From positions 1 to 64,000 of the forward strand of contig JABXIS010000054.1 of the NCBI GenBank assembly GCA_013372975.1: a stretch of DNA of 64,000 bases, read 5' to 3'. The notes under the pieces are model-generated. The model did not search any database. It was not told where the DNA came from and saw only the letters and a program-made list of their open reading frames with translations. Positions 15,972 through 25,512 of the stretch are shown one piece after another. Source of the DNA: Alphaproteobacteria bacterium. Its GTDB lineage: Bacteria; Pseudomonadota; Alphaproteobacteria; Sphingomonadales; Kordiimonadaceae. Numbering within the stretch: the first letter of the stretch is position 1; every line of letters begins with the position of its first letter. The translations under genes and the position numbers were made by a program.

Positions 15972-17054
15972 TTATTCGGCGGCGGATTTTCCTGCCTCAA
16001 CAACACCGTCTACATACTGACGGCGCGCGTCATGTTCAGCGGCAACTGCCATGTCATTTGCTTGCTGCGCTTCGATATCAATGTTTGCAAAACCCAAAAT
16101 TCCCATTTGCCCGTATGCATGCTGTATTTTGTCACCCCATAGCCCGATATCTTTCACGATCGGCACAATCCGACTGAACAGGTTTGTCCGGAACATGCGC
16201 ATGCCTTCGCTGTTTTCCAGAAAATCCAGACATTCTTTCATTGGGTATCCAAGATTTTCCCAGACCTCCTTATTCTGAAAACGATCCCGCATCAGGTAGC
16301 AGGCTTCTATCAAGAATTCCTCTCGTTCATCCCGCTCGGCTTGAGTGAGCTCGGGATAATATTCTCTGAGTGCCAGGCGTCCGAATGCAACATGGCGCGC
16401 TTCATCCTGCATTACATAGGCATTCACTGCAGAGGCGAGGGGGTCTGTTCCATTATCGCGGATGGTGGAAAATGCCGCTAGTGCAAGGCCCTCAATTACC
16501 ACCTGCATTCCCAGATATGTCATGTCCCATCGGCTATCCCTTAATACCTGATCGAGCAGTGTCTTGAGTGGGCCGGTTATCGGATAGGAAAGGCCAATCT
16601 TCTCCACCAGCTTTTTATAGGTTTCAACATGACGGGCCTCATCCATGACCTGCGTGGCTGCATAAAATTTGGCTTCGGTATCGGGAACGTTGGTGACTAT
16701 CTTTGCGCTGCAAATCAGGGCGCCTTGCTCACCGTGAAGGAATTGGGAATTGCTCCAGGCAGCCTGATGGCGCCGCGCTTCGCCTTGCTCCTTGGGAGAC
16801 ATCTTCATGAAAAAGTCGGCACCATAGAGCGGGAAGAATTCTATAGGTATACCGAGCGGGTTGTCTGGATCCAATTCGTGAGACCAATCAATACGTGTTT
16901 CGGTATCCCACTGCATATTTTTGCCCTTGGAATACAGACCCAACAAATCTTTTCGATCGTCACTATAATGCCAGTTAAAGAGGGCCTCATAATCCTGAGG
17001 AATTTCCCATGCGCTGTCTTCCAGTGCCATCGCGTAAAGCGGATCCAAAGCCAT
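15972..17054 (-). CDS. Ferritin-like diiron protein (R2-like)
   Basis: About 360 residues, all helical, with two carboxylate-histidine iron motifs: QFLHGEQGAL then DEARHVETY, and VIEGLALAAF then DEARHVAFG. This is the four-helix diiron arrangement of ribonucleotide reductase R2-like and AurF-like oxidases. The R2-typical radical Tyr environment cannot be judged by eye. No reductase or R1 gene lies nearby, so an oxidase or N-oxygenase role is more likely than deoxynucleotide synthesis (inference). The start at 17054 is chosen over 17099 because GAGGAAGGG precedes it. Confidence 0.78.
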   Translation of the reverse strand: MALDPLYAMALEDSAWEIPQDYEALFNWHYSDDRKDLLGLYSKGKNMQWDTETRIDWSHELDPDNPLGIPIEFFPLYGADFFMKMSPKEQGEARRHQAAWSNSQFLHGEQGALICSAKIVTNVPDTEAKFYAATQVMDEARHVETYKKLVEKIGLSYPITGPLKTLLDQVLRDSRWDMTYLGMQVVIEGLALAAFSTIRDNGTDPLASAVNAYVMQDEARHVAFGRLALREYYPELTQAERDEREEFLIEACYLMRDRFQNKEVWENLGYPMKECLDFLENSEGMRMFRTNLFSRIVPIVKDIGLWGDKIQHAYGQMGILGFANIDIEAQQANDMAVAAEHDARRQYVDGVVEAGKSAAE

Positions 17055-17160
17055 TTCTTTCCCTTCCTCAAATGCCGAACACCAATAGTGGACGCTCAAG
17101 TCTAGAAAAAAAGCACGACACAGGCAAGGTTAATGATAACATTATCAATAGCTGGTAAAG

Positions 17161-17192
17161 AAAAAAGGCAGCCGCGAAAACACGCGACTGCC
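17161..17192 (-). terminator. Intrinsic terminator of glnK-amtB
   Basis: On the minus strand GGCAGTCGCG-TGTTTT-CGCGGCTGCC is followed by a run of six T, about 40 bases past the amtB stop. Confidence 0.88.
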
Positions 17193-17234
17193 AAGGTACC
17201 AGGGAGAGAAGGGCTCCGAGGTTAAAGAGGTAGA

Positions 17235-18581
17235 TTAGAAACTCAGTTTTTGAGAACCCCGACCAAATTCGGGATAAGCCTCAAGGCCAAGTTCTGCGAG
17301 GTCAGAGCCAAGCTCTTCTTCTTCGTCGCTGAGGCGAATGCCAATGGTATATTTGAGCGCGAGCCAAACTACGGCACTCATCACAACCACATATGCGCCA
17401 ATTGCCAACACGCCGATAAGTTGGGCCATGAAAGTGATGTCAGGATTGGTAATGGCGACAGCCAGCGTGCCCCAAATACCGCAAACCAGGTGCACAGAGA
17501 TTGCACCAACAACATCATCAATTTTCAGCTTGTCGAAGAATGGCACCGCGAATACCACCAAAGCACCGCCAACGGCGCCGATGAGTGTGGCTTCCAGCGG
17601 CAGAGGTGTATCAGGGCCTGCGGTGATGGATACAAGGCCAGCCAAAGCGCCGTTTAACACCATGGAAAGATCCACTTTCTTGTATACAAGTTTGGTCACG
17701 ATAGCAGCCGCAAACGCACCACCAGCGGCAGCCATATTCGTGTTTACGAAGATATTTGAGATTGCAATGCTGTCGCCCGCAGACGCCATTGCGAGCTGCG
17801 AAGCGCCGTTAAAGCCGAACCACCCAAACCACAGGATAAACGTACCAAGAGTCGCAAGCGGCAGGCTGGAACCCGGCATTGGGCGAACCTTGCCGTCAGC
17901 GCTGTAGCGGCCAAGACGCGGGCCCAGGATGATGGCGCCCACAAGCGCCGCCCAGCCACCTGTAGAGTGAACCAGTGTTGAGCCTGCAAAGTCGGCAAAC
18001 TCTGAACCAAATGCTTCGACGAAGCCTTCAGAGTTAAGCCAACCGCCACCCCATTCCCAGGAGCCTTGAATTGGATAAATGAGGCCGGCAAGAATAGCTG
18101 TGAAGATAAGGAATGGAAACAACTTGATGCGCTCGGCAACGGTGCCGGAAACAATAGAGGCTGTAGTTGCTACAAAAACCATCTGAAAAAAGAAATCCGA
18201 ACCAGCGGCGTAAGTAGCACCACCCTCAGCCAGAGCAGTGGAATCGTCTGGTGACCACAAAGAGAAGAAGGTGCCGAAGTAGCCTGACACATCCTGGTAC
18301 ATCAGGTTATAGCCCATCAGCATCCACATGATGCAAGCGATGGCATAGAGTGCAACATTCTTAACACAGATGTCCGCAACGTTTTTTGAGCGAACGAGGC
18401 CAGCTTCAAGCATCGCGAAGCCCGCAGCCATCCACATCACCAGGAAACCGCCAATGAGGAACAAAAGCGAATTCAGTATGTAGGCTGTTTCTGCGCTTAC
18501 TTCAGCCAGGGCAGGGGCGGAAAGGAGTCCGGCGCCAAGACCGGCCAGCAATAATTTTTTGGAAAATGATTGAATATACAT
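17235..18581 (-). CDS. amtB: Ammonium transporter Amt
   Basis: 448 residues: a cleavable signal peptide (LLSAPALAEV) and about eleven membrane helices. Family landmarks include AGFAMLEAGLVRSKN, the STLVHSTGGWAALVGAIILGPR region with a pore His, FGWFGFNGAS, and the late VHLVCGIWGTLAVA with the second pore His. It imports ammonium across the inner membrane. It begins 12 bases after glnK, the classic pairing in which GlnK plugs AmtB when nitrogen is plentiful. Expression is expected to follow the sigma-54 promoter upstream of glnK. Confidence 0.96.
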   Translation of the reverse strand: MYIQSFSKKLLLAGLGAGLLSAPALAEVSAETAYILNSLLFLIGGFLVMWMAAGFAMLEAGLVRSKNVADICVKNVALYAIACIMWMLMGYNLMYQDVSGYFGTFFSLWSPDDSTALAEGGATYAAGSDFFFQMVFVATTASIVSGTVAERIKLFPFLIFTAILAGLIYPIQGSWEWGGGWLNSEGFVEAFGSEFADFAGSTLVHSTGGWAALVGAIILGPRLGRYSADGKVRPMPGSSLPLATLGTFILWFGWFGFNGASQLAMASAGDSIAISNIFVNTNMAAAGGAFAAAIVTKLVYKKVDLSMVLNGALAGLVSITAGPDTPLPLEATLIGAVGGALVVFAVPFFDKLKIDDVVGAISVHLVCGIWGTLAVAITNPDITFMAQLIGVLAIGAYVVVMSAVVWLALKYTIGIRLSDEEEELGSDLAELGLEAYPEFGRGSQKLSF

Positions 18582-18593
18582 ATGGAAACTCCC

Positions 18594-18932
18594 TTAAAGC
18601 GCCGCTGAATCTGTCTCGCCAGTCCGTATGCGGATGACCTGACTGAGATCGAGGACAAAAATCTTGCCGTCACCGATTTGGCCTGTATGCCCGGCCTGCT
18701 GAATTGCCTCTATTGCCTGGACGGCCACGCCGTCGTCGGTCGCGACCTCAAGTTTCACCTTCGGCAGGAAGTGCACTTCATACTCAGCACCTCGATAGAT
18801 TTCTTTTTGGCCGCGCTGACGCCCGTATCCCTGAACTTCAGTTACCGTCATCCCGTTGATACCCAATTCACCGAGGGCATCTCGGACAGGATCAAGGCGA
18901 TGAGGTTTAATAATTGCTATGATGTATTTCAT
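18594..18932 (-). CDS. glnK: Nitrogen regulatory protein P-II (GlnK)
   Basis: 112-residue trimeric signal protein. It begins MKYIIAIIKP and has the T-loop YGRQRGQKEIYRGAEY with Tyr51, the uridylylation site, and the C-terminal GDGKIFVLDL segment. It senses 2-oxoglutarate, ATP and ADP and gates AmtB. The ORF track adds four codons; the ATG at 18932 is chosen for its GGGAG site and the exact family N-terminus. The linked amtB marks this as GlnK rather than GlnB. A sigma-54 promoter lies about 40 bases upstream. Confidence 0.95.
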   Translation of the reverse strand: MKYIIAIIKPHRLDPVRDALGELGINGMTVTEVQGYGRQRGQKEIYRGAEYEVHFLPKVKLEVATDDGVAVQAIEAIQQAGHTGQIGDGKIFVLDLSQVIRIRTGETDSAAL

Positions 18933-18970
18933 AACTGCTCCCAATGGTTGGTCTCGTTGGGAGTCTTTTC

Positions 18971-18987
18971 AGCAGGTTCTGTGCCAA
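18971..18987 (-). promoter_or_regulatory. Sigma-54 (-24/-12) promoter of glnK-amtB
   Basis: On the minus strand TTGGCACAGAACCTGCT matches the RpoN consensus: GG and GC are separated by exactly ten bases (TGGCAC-N5-TGCT). The predicted start is about 28 bases before the glnK ATG. NtrC-type control of glnK-amtB is well known. Confidence 0.85.
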
Positions 18988-19051
18988 TTATTGAAATATA
19001 ATAATAACAAAGACTTACCAATCTTTTCAATAATTTCTGCTGCATGAATAT

Positions 19052-19068
19052 GCACAAAATATATGTGC
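19052..19068. promoter_or_regulatory. Palindrome, possible NtrC enhancer site
   Basis: GCACA-N7-TGTGC lies about 65-85 bases upstream of the -24 element, the usual place for an enhancer-binding site. The NtrC consensus is GCAC-N7-GTGC, whereas here those half-sites are nine apart, so the match is imperfect. Confidence 0.3.
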
Positions 19069-19175
19069 TGCCTATTTTTTAGGCATTTAGAATATCTAAC
19101 GTTGATGTGCTTATTTCCTCGCGCCGTGATCAGAGGCAGCGGTGATAGACTTGGGTGAACATCAGGGAGGATGAT

Positions 19176-19760
19176 ATGAAGGTATATGGAGATAGCCGGT
19201 CTGGTAACTGCCTCAAGGTGCGTTACATAAGCGAATACTTAAGACTGCCCTTTCATTGGGAAGAGATAGACGTGCTTTCTGGCTATACTCGCACGCCTGA
19301 ATTCTTGTCTATCAATCCGGCAGGTCAAATCCCGACAGTGGTGTTGCAGGACGGCCGCGTTCTTGCTCAATCCAATGCTATCTTGCGGTATCTGGGCCGC
19401 GGCACTGCGCTGATACCGGAAGACCCATACAATGAAGCGAAAATGGATGAATGGCTGTTCTGGGAACAATATAGCCACGAACCAGCGATCGCAGTTGTTC
19501 GTTTTCTCGTTGCCTTGAAAGGCGTGCCAAGGGCTGATGTTGATCAGCAACTGATAGAGAAAGGGGATAAGGCGCTTGATCTGATGGAAAAAGCGCTAGG
19601 CAGCGGCGACTACCTTGTCGGTGATTCTTTATCACTGGCTGATATCGCCCTGCTTGCCTACACCCAGTTTGCTGAGGAAGGCGGCTTTTCGCTAGAAAGC
19701 CGTCCTCGAGTGAGAGGCTGGATCAGCCGGGTTCAGGCCAATCTCGCGTCCGGCGCTTGA
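19176..19760 (+). CDS. Glutathione S-transferase family protein
   Basis: 194 residues with a thioredoxin-like N-terminal domain (KVYGDSRSGNCLKVRYISEYL; NPAGQIPTVVLQDGRVLAQSNAILRYL, the cis-Pro and SNAIL glutathione-binding motifs) and a helical C-terminal domain (about 85-190, with GDSLSLADIALLAYT). It conjugates or reduces substrates using glutathione; the substrate is unknown. The start at 19176 follows GGGAGG. It is divergent from glnK and converges on the next gene. Confidence 0.88.
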   Translation: MKVYGDSRSGNCLKVRYISEYLRLPFHWEEIDVLSGYTRTPEFLSINPAGQIPTVVLQDGRVLAQSNAILRYLGRGTALIPEDPYNEAKMDEWLFWEQYSHEPAIAVVRFLVALKGVPRADVDQQLIEKGDKALDLMEKALGSGDYLVGDSLSLADIALLAYTQFAEEGGFSLESRPRVRGWISRVQANLASGA

Positions 19761-19767
19761 TCCGAGC

Positions 19768-20214
19768 TTATGTATCGGGCTGAAGGGCTCTCGCGTTACG
19801 CTGTCCTTCAATGATCGCTTCGGGCCCAGCGCTCATGCACTGATTAGTGAGGATTCCGAAAACTTCTTGTCCGGTTGTGGCCTGTCCGGTCATGACAAGT
19901 TGAAAGCCGTGGAAACCTGCCGCTTCCCCCATCAGGGCAAGTGCGTCATCTCCTAATTCTTCAACACCTTCACGGCTCTTTTTGGATCCTTTGTTGGCCA
20001 AGGACTTATTCATGGCCTTCAATAGTTCCTGATCCTTGCCGGATATCATGTTGATCACCTGAGAAAACTTCAAAGGCAGCAGAAAATCTATCGCGCCAGC
20101 ACCGACATTTCCATAGTAGCTGCAGACGTCGGATTGAGACGCAGTCGCGCTTTGTGCTGGAAAGGGCGCGGCTAAAAGCAGGATTGTCGTCGCTGTCGTG
20201 TATAGTTTTTTCAT
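19768..20214 (-). CDS. Exported hypothetical protein
   Basis: 148 residues starting MKKLYTTATTILLLAAPFPAQSA, a clear signal peptide with cleavage near residue 23, then a mostly helical mature domain with two cysteines (DVCSYYG and NQCMSAG) that could form a disulfide. I do not recognise a family. The start at 20214, rather than 20232, is backed by GGAGGGAAAG just upstream. It is the last gene before tRNA-Ser on the same strand. Confidence 0.6.
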   Translation of the reverse strand: MKKLYTTATTILLLAAPFPAQSATASQSDVCSYYGNVGAGAIDFLLPLKFSQVINMISGKDQELLKAMNKSLANKGSKKSREGVEELGDDALALMGEAAGFHGFQLVMTGQATTGQEVFGILTNQCMSAGPEAIIEGQRNARALQPDT

Positions 20215-20303
20215 CTTTCCCTCCAGTTGCATGGGCTATGGCAATAGAATGCCCAAGCTAGCTGAATGCTAGCTGAATGGATTCTGCAAGAAAAAGGGAG
20301 AGG

Positions 20304-20393
20304 TGGCGGGCAGGGTGGGATTCGAACCCACGAAGGGCTTGCACCCTTGCCGGTTTTCAAGACCGGTGCATTCAACCGCTCTGCCACCTGCCC
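20304..20393 (-). tRNA. tRNA-Ser (anticodon UGA)
   Basis: 90 nt on the minus strand. The acceptor stem is GGGCAGG / CCTGCCC, with encoded CCA. The anticodon stem-loop CCGGT-CTTGAAA-ACCGG has anticodon TGA. The long variable arm (AAGGGTGCAAGCCCTT) is typical of serine tRNAs, and the T arm GTGGGTTCGAATCCCAC is canonical. It reads UCA and probably other UCN codons. Confidence 0.97.
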
Positions 20394-20423
20394 AGGTGTT
20401 TGCGGATGCAAATTCTGGCGAGC

Positions 20424-20452
20424 TTTTTAACGAGTGATTTTCGATCCGTCCA
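20424..20452 (-). promoter_or_regulatory. Possible sigma-70 promoter of tRNA-Ser
   Basis: On the minus strand TGGACG and TAAAAA are separated by 17 bases, about 30 bases upstream of the tRNA. Both boxes deviate from consensus, so this is tentative. Confidence 0.35.
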
Positions 20453-20494
20453 GCACTTTTGACGTGATTTTTTATTTCGTCACAAGATGCTGGA

Positions 20495-21637
20495 TCAGGC
20501 ACCCTCTCCAAACTGGTTAATAGCGCCAAAAAGTACGGATAGAACCTCTCTGTCCTCAAAAGAAATTTCAGGGCGCCATATCTCGAATATCATCACCGTG
20601 CGATCCGACGCACCTCTATTCCAGGCCTCATGTTCCATACTGTCATCAAAAATAAGAAGCTTGCCCGGCTCCCATACGCGGGACGTTGCCCCAACGCGAA
20701 TTCCACAACCCTCAGGTACTATAAGCGGTAGATGACAAATAAGCCGGGTATTCAGCATGCCGTGATGCGGTTTGATGTGCGTGCCCGGCTTCAATCGTGA
20801 AAACAGCGCCATAGGCGCGCGGTCAGGAATTGTTGGAAGGGGGGGCGCTTCCAGCGCTTTCATTGCGCTTGGTACACGGTCCGCTAGTGCGTCCTGCCTT
20901 TCTCCGTTCTTCAATAGATATCCTGCACCCCAGTTTGGATCATTCAGTAATGGGTTGTTTGGATTGGGGCGGCCCGGTTGCGCCTGTACGTACGGCTCAA
21001 ACGTCGCCGCTTCTTCAACCACGGCCTTCAACTCTCCAATGATCGCATCAGTATAACCCTCGACTTCCTCCACCCATTCAAATTCTTCACGCTCAAACCA
21101 CGCGCGGTGTGGCAAGCCTGGGTAGAAAAACATATTTGGCTGCTGCAAATACAACTCTGTTTTGCCTGTCAGAAGGTCAAAAGCTTCCTTCACTTGCGCA
21201 CTTGCTTGGGAAATCTCAATCCCAGCTGAAGAAAGGTGGTCAGACATATGCGCCACATAGGCATCTGCACCTTCATCCAGGTAGGCCTGCGCACGTTGTG
21301 CCCAGGTCAGAAGTGATTGATGTGGTGATTTCATCTGGGCAATTGTGCCTAAACCCAATCTATAGAACGAGGACGCTGCGCGCTGATCTCCCTGCGTTCT
21401 CTTCAACTCTGCCATCGCAGAGATCGCCAGAAGGTCGCCCCTCTCTTCATTTAGGCGTTGCATGATTGCCTCTTCTTCAGCAGCCTGATTTCCCTGTTGG
21501 TGACATGCCTTTGCTACGGCCATCCAGGGCGCAGAACCTCCAGCTTCCAGCAATTGCTTCGCAAGCTGAAGTGCCTCCAGGCCTGCACCTTTGTTTAAGC
21601 AATTCTGTAATTCTTGTTGCAGTAGCTGCTGTGACAC
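20495..21637 (-). CDS. Aspartyl/asparaginyl beta-hydroxylase domain protein with TPR-like N-terminus
   Basis: 380 residues. The first 170 are helical and TPR-like (APWMAVAKACHQQGNQAAEEEAI, DQRAASSFYRLGLG). The C-terminal 170 are an Asp/Asn hydroxylase fold of the 2-oxoglutarate/Fe(II) type: LKPGTHIKPHHGMLNTRLICHLPL, the GKLLIFDDSMEHEAWN segment with the second iron His, and RTVMIFEIWRPE with the 2-oxoglutarate-binding Arg. The target may be a protein or a lipid-linked group, as homologues include both. The start is a GTG in a purine-rich leader. It is divergent from gyrA. Confidence 0.85.
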   Translation of the reverse strand: MSQQLLQQELQNCLNKGAGLEALQLAKQLLEAGGSAPWMAVAKACHQQGNQAAEEEAIMQRLNEERGDLLAISAMAELKRTQGDQRAASSFYRLGLGTIAQMKSPHQSLLTWAQRAQAYLDEGADAYVAHMSDHLSSAGIEISQASAQVKEAFDLLTGKTELYLQQPNMFFYPGLPHRAWFEREEFEWVEEVEGYTDAIIGELKAVVEEAATFEPYVQAQPGRPNPNNPLLNDPNWGAGYLLKNGERQDALADRVPSAMKALEAPPLPTIPDRAPMALFSRLKPGTHIKPHHGMLNTRLICHLPLIVPEGCGIRVGATSRVWEPGKLLIFDDSMEHEAWNRGASDRTVMIFEIWRPEISFEDREVLSVLFGAINQFGEGA

Positions 21638-21937
21638 CCTTTGCCCCTTTTGTTGCTAATTGGCCCCTTAACAGGGCTTGATTTAAACAAACACATAATC
21701 ACCAGCAACCTGCGCGTCCAGCCCAAACCGGCCTCAAAACCGGAAAGCTTGAAAAGCCTGTGGAAAAGGGTCTATCTCGCCTTGCAAGGGGCCCTGATAG
21801 TTGTTAGACAGGTCTGTCCTGTCACACAAGATATCGGGGGTCCCGGTGTATGTGCAGGCTATATATTTGAGTTTTTTTGTTTCGGGGACCGCAGCAATGC
21901 CAAAAATTGCTGCCAATAGATCAAGGGGCTGAAGCTG
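21638..21937. other. Divergent intergenic region between hydroxylase and gyrA
   Basis: 300 bases without a credible gene; the ORFs crossing it are shadows. It must hold the gyrA promoter and that of the hydroxylase gene, but no convincing -35/-10 pair is visible. The only distinct structure is the inverted repeat at 21807-21823. Confidence 0.6.
21807..21823. repeat. Inverted repeat upstream of gyrA
   Basis: GACAGG-TCTGT-CCTGTC, a perfect 6-bp inverted repeat about 115 bases before the gyrA start. It could be an operator or leader hairpin; no known motif is recognised. Confidence 0.35.
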
Positions 21938-24697
21938 GTGAGCGACAACACACCCATTACGCCGGAAGAGCGAGATATCCAGCCAATTACCATCGAAGAT
22001 GAGATGAAGGCATCCTACCTCGATTATGCCATGAGTGTAATCGTGTCCCGGGCCCTGCCTGACGTGCGTGACGGCTTGAAACCGGTACACCGCCGCATTC
22101 TCTTCTCAATGCATGAGCAAGGCTACGAGTGGAACAAGCCATTCAGGAAGTCTGCGCGCATTGTCGGTGACGTGATGGGTAAATACCACCCGCACGGTGA
22201 CAGCGCGATCTATGATGCATTGGTGCGTATGGCACAGGACTTTTCCATGCGCGCGCCACTTGTTGATGGTCAGGGTAACTTTGGCTCCATGGATGGCGAT
22301 AGCGCGGCTGCCATGCGTTACACTGAAGCCCGGATGGATAAAGTCTCCTCAATGATTCTGGCGGACATTGATAAAGATACCGTCAATTTCCAGCCAAACT
22401 ATGATGAAAGCGAACACGAGCCCGTAGTGCTTCCAGCTCGCTTCCCAAACCTTCTGGTGAACGGCGGCACTGGTATTGCGGTCGGCATGGCCACAAATAT
22501 TCCGCCGCACAGCCTTCGGGAAGTCATTGATGGCGTTTGTGCTGTTATCGATGATCCGGAAATTGATGTTATGGGCTTGATGGAACACATCAAAGGCCCT
22601 GATTTCCCCACAGGCGGTATCATTCTGGGCGTTGGCGGCATCCGTCAGGCGTATGAGACGGGCAAGGGCTCTATCACGATCCGAAGCCGCACTCATGTTG
22701 AGGAAATTCGCAAGGACCGCTGGGCCATCGTTATCACCGAGATTCCGTTCCAGGTGAACAAATCCTCGATGATAGAAAAGATTGCGGAGTGCGTTCAGCA
22801 GAAACGCATTGAAGGCATTGCAGATATCCGCGACGAATCCGACCGCGACGGCGTACGGGTTGTTGTTGAACTCAAGCGAGATGGCGTCGCTGATGTAATC
22901 CTTAACCAGCTGTATCGTTTCACGCCTGTTCAAACCAGCTTCGGCATCAACATGCTGGCGCTGGACGGTGGCCGGCCAGAGCAGCTTTCGCTCAAGCGCG
23001 TTTTACAGGCCTTTATCGATTTCCGCGAAGAAGTCATAACGCGCCGCACCAAGTTTGAGCTGAACAAAGCGCGCGATCGGGCCCACATCATGGTTGGCCT
23101 GGTTACGGCAGTTGCCAATATTGATGAGGTTGTGGCGACCATCCGTGGTGCCAAATCACCTGCTGAAGCGCGTGAAGCACTTGCTAACCGCAAATGGGAT
23201 GCCGCCGAGATCCGGCCTTATCTTGAACTTATCAATGAAGCTGGTCACCTGAATGATGATGGCACCTATCAGCTGTCTGAAGTTCAAATCAAAGCGATCC
23301 TCGACCTGCGCCTGCACCGTTTGACGGCGCTCGGTCGTGACGAGATCGGCGGCGAGTTGGAAGAACTGGCAGCCCGAATTCGTGAATATCTCGAGATTTT
23401 GCAGTCGCGCGTTAAACTCTATGAGGTATTGCGCGGTGAACTGGATGCTGTTCGTGCCGAATTTGGCGATGACCGCCGCACCGAAATTGACCTGACGGCC
23501 ATCACTGGTTTCGATGATGAAGACCTGATTGCCCGTGAAGATATGGTCGTGACGGTAACGCAGTCCGGCTATATCAAACGTGTGCCGCTCTCCACCTACA
23601 GGGCACAGCGCCGCGGCGGTAAAGGCCGGTCAGGTATGCAAACAAAGGACGAGGATTTCCTTTCCACTGTTTTTGTAGCCGATACTCATACGCCAGTGTT
23701 GTTCTTCTCGAACCTTGGTCAAGTATACAAAATGAAGGTATGGAAGCTGCCGCTTGGCAACCCGCAGTCCAAGGGCAAGCCGGTTATCAACTTGTTGCCT
23801 TTGAAGCAGGGCGAGACCATTGCAACCATCCTGCCGTTGCCTGAGGATGAAACCAGCTGGGGCGAGCTTCAGGTGATGTTTGCTACTGCTCACGGCAATG
23901 TACGCCGCAACAAGCTGTCTGATTTCTCCAACGTGATGTCGAACGGCAAGATCGCGATCCGCTTCTCTGAAGAAGATGACAGATTGATCGGTGTTGATGT
24001 GTGTACGGAGGACGATCATGTGCTCCTGGCTGCGAAAAAAGGTCGTGCGATCCGCTTCAAGACAACGGACGTCCGCCTGTTTGCCGGCCGCACATCGACT
24101 GGCGTGCGGGGTATGAAGTTTGGCGAAGGTGATGAAGTCGTTTCCATGCGGGTAATCAACGGTACAGACGCCAGCACGGAAGAGCGGGATGCCTACCTAA
24201 AGGCGGCGCCATGGAAGGCGGAGCCAGGCGAGCAAACCCTTGAGGATGATCGCATGGCAGAGCTTCAGGCATGCGAGCAGTTTATTCTGACTGTTACCGA
24301 TCAGGGCTTTGGCAAGCGCACCTCCAGCCATGAATATCGCCTGACCAATCGTGGCGGGCAGGGCATCTGGAACGTGCCATCCGACGATCGCCTGCGCCAG
24401 CAGATTGGGGATGTTGTAATGGCCTCACCAATCACCGAAGACGAGCAGATCATGATGGTGACTGACCATGGCAAATTGATCCGGACCCCAGTCCATGATG
24501 TGCGCATCGCTTCCAGAAACACAAAAGGGGTGACGCTGTTTAAAGTGGCTGAAGGCGAGCACATTGTATCCGTAGCCAAATTGCAGGAAACAGAAGACGA
24601 GGACGACGCCGAAGAGCAGGAAGGTGCAAAAGGCGAAGCAACTGCAACTGATGTTGCGGACGTACCTGCCGAAGCCTCGGAAGACACGGCCGAATAG
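21938..24697 (+). CDS. gyrA: DNA gyrase subunit A
   Basis: Catalytic subunit of gyrase (919 residues); with GyrB it introduces negative supercoils. The breakage-reunion domain includes [15 protein letters not shown] and the active-site Tyr in [10 protein letters not shown]. The quinolone-determining positions equivalent to Ser83 and Asp87 of E. coli are Ser and Asp, the sensitive state. A coiled-coil and the beta-pinwheel C-terminal domain follow, with the GyrA-box-like [10 protein letters not shown] at about 555. The final 50 residues are a very acidic tail. It starts at a GTG after AAGGGG. Confidence 0.98.
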   Translation: MSDNTPITPEERDIQPITIEDEMKASYLDYAMSVIVSRALPDVRDGLKPVHRRILFSMHEQGYEWNKPFRKSARIVGDVMGKYHPHGDSAIYDALVRMAQDFSMRAPLVDGQGNFGSMDGDSAAAMRYTEARMDKVSSMILADIDKDTVNFQPNYDESEHEPVVLPARFPNLLVNGGTGIAVGMATNIPPHSLREVIDGVCAVIDDPEIDVMGLMEHIKGPDFPTGGIILGVGGIRQAYETGKGSITIRSRTHVEEIRKDRWAIVITEIPFQVNKSSMIEKIAECVQQKRIEGIADIRDESDRDGVRVVVELKRDGVADVILNQLYRFTPVQTSFGINMLALDGGRPEQLSLKRVLQAFIDFREEVITRRTKFELNKARDRAHIMVGLVTAVANIDEVVATIRGAKSPAEAREALANRKWDAAEIRPYLELINEAGHLNDDGTYQLSEVQIKAILDLRLHRLTALGRDEIGGELEELAARIREYLEILQSRVKLYEVLRGELDAVRAEFGDDRRTEIDLTAITGFDDEDLIAREDMVVTVTQSGYIKRVPLSTYRAQRRGGKGRSGMQTKDEDFLSTVFVADTHTPVLFFSNLGQVYKMKVWKLPLGNPQSKGKPVINLLPLKQGETIATILPLPEDETSWGELQVMFATAHGNVRRNKLSDFSNVMSNGKIAIRFSEEDDRLIGVDVCTEDDHVLLAAKKGRAIRFKTTDVRLFAGRTSTGVRGMKFGEGDEVVSMRVINGTDASTEERDAYLKAAPWKAEPGEQTLEDDRMAELQACEQFILTVTDQGFGKRTSSHEYRLTNRGGQGIWNVPSDDRLRQQIGDVVMASPITEDEQIMMVTDHGKLIRTPVHDVRIASRNTKGVTLFKVAEGEHIVSVAKLQETEDEDDAEEQEGAKGEATATDVADVPAEASEDTAE

Positions 24698-24727
24698 ATC
24701 TAATAGTTATATAAAACAGATACTAAG

Positions 24728-24756
24728 CGCCCATTTTTCATTGTGAAGGATGGGCG
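24728..24756 (+). terminator. Weak terminator after gyrA
   Basis: CGCCCAT / ATGGGCG stem with a 15-base loop, then TTATTTGTT. It abuts the stop of the convergent lysE-type gene. Confidence 0.5.
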
Positions 24757-25389
24757 TTATTTGTTGAGGAACAATAACCCAACGGCACCGAGCGCCAAGA
24801 CGGTACCGGAAACCCTGCCGATCAATTCTGTTGAACCGCGCTGTTGCAAGATCTTGCGGGCACCGGTCGCAGCCAAAACCCATATGCAATCCAGCGCCGG
24901 AGCAAGAAGCGCGAAGACGATTGAAAGGGTGATTAGCTGTGGCATTGCTGGCAGATCAGGCGAAATGAACTGGGGGAAAAAGGCCGCAAAAAACAGGATT
25001 GCCTTTGGATTGGTGGCTGCAACGCCCATTGCTGTACGAAATGCCTTTCCAACAGATCGCTCGACCACAATGGTGTTCTCAGCGTCCCCTGTCTGCTTTC
25101 TGAAGGACTTGAATGCGAGATATCCAAGATACGCAGCGCCTGCATACCTGATGAGCCGCAAGACATCGTCCGAGAGGTACGCAATGAGTGCGGAAAAGCC
25201 CAAAAGATATATTGTAAGCATGATAAGGCCGACAACTTCGGCACCTGCGACCACTGCGAAACCATGTTTAGGGCTTTCATTTAGCGTTTCGGCTATAATC
25301 AGGCTCACGATAGGCCCCGGCGTTAGCACTAACAGGGTTACGGCGCCCACAAACAGCCAGAAAAGAAATGGATCAACGGGTAAATCCAC
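24757..25389 (-). CDS. LysE/RhtB-family amino acid exporter
   Basis: 210 residues, about six membrane helices, with the family signature TPGPIVSLIIAETL in the first third and an AATNPKAILFFAAFFPQFI segment in the middle. Exports amino acids or derivatives (Lys, homoserine, Thr or Leu in known members); the substrate cannot be read from sequence. It converges with gyrA and is divergent from coaD. Confidence 0.9.
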   Translation of the reverse strand: MDLPVDPFLFWLFVGAVTLLVLTPGPIVSLIIAETLNESPKHGFAVVAGAEVVGLIMLTIYLLGFSALIAYLSDDVLRLIRYAGAAYLGYLAFKSFRKQTGDAENTIVVERSVGKAFRTAMGVAATNPKAILFFAAFFPQFISPDLPAMPQLITLSIVFALLAPALDCIWVLAATGARKILQQRGSTELIGRVSGTVLALGAVGLLFLNK

Positions 25390-25512
25390 AATATCATCCT
25401 CGACTTATAGGGTTTCAGCCCTAAATGGCACTTCGCCCTTGTTTTTTTGGGTATATTCGGGAATGTTGCTGCCAAGCACATAATTTGCAAGCCTTCATTT
25501 GGGGGAATAGCT

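Noticed and set aside
24743-25483. 246-codon plus-strand ORF opposite the LysE-type gene
   Set aside because: Antisense shadow of a clear membrane transporter gene, low-complexity Ser/Thr-rich product, and it runs into the coaD leader.
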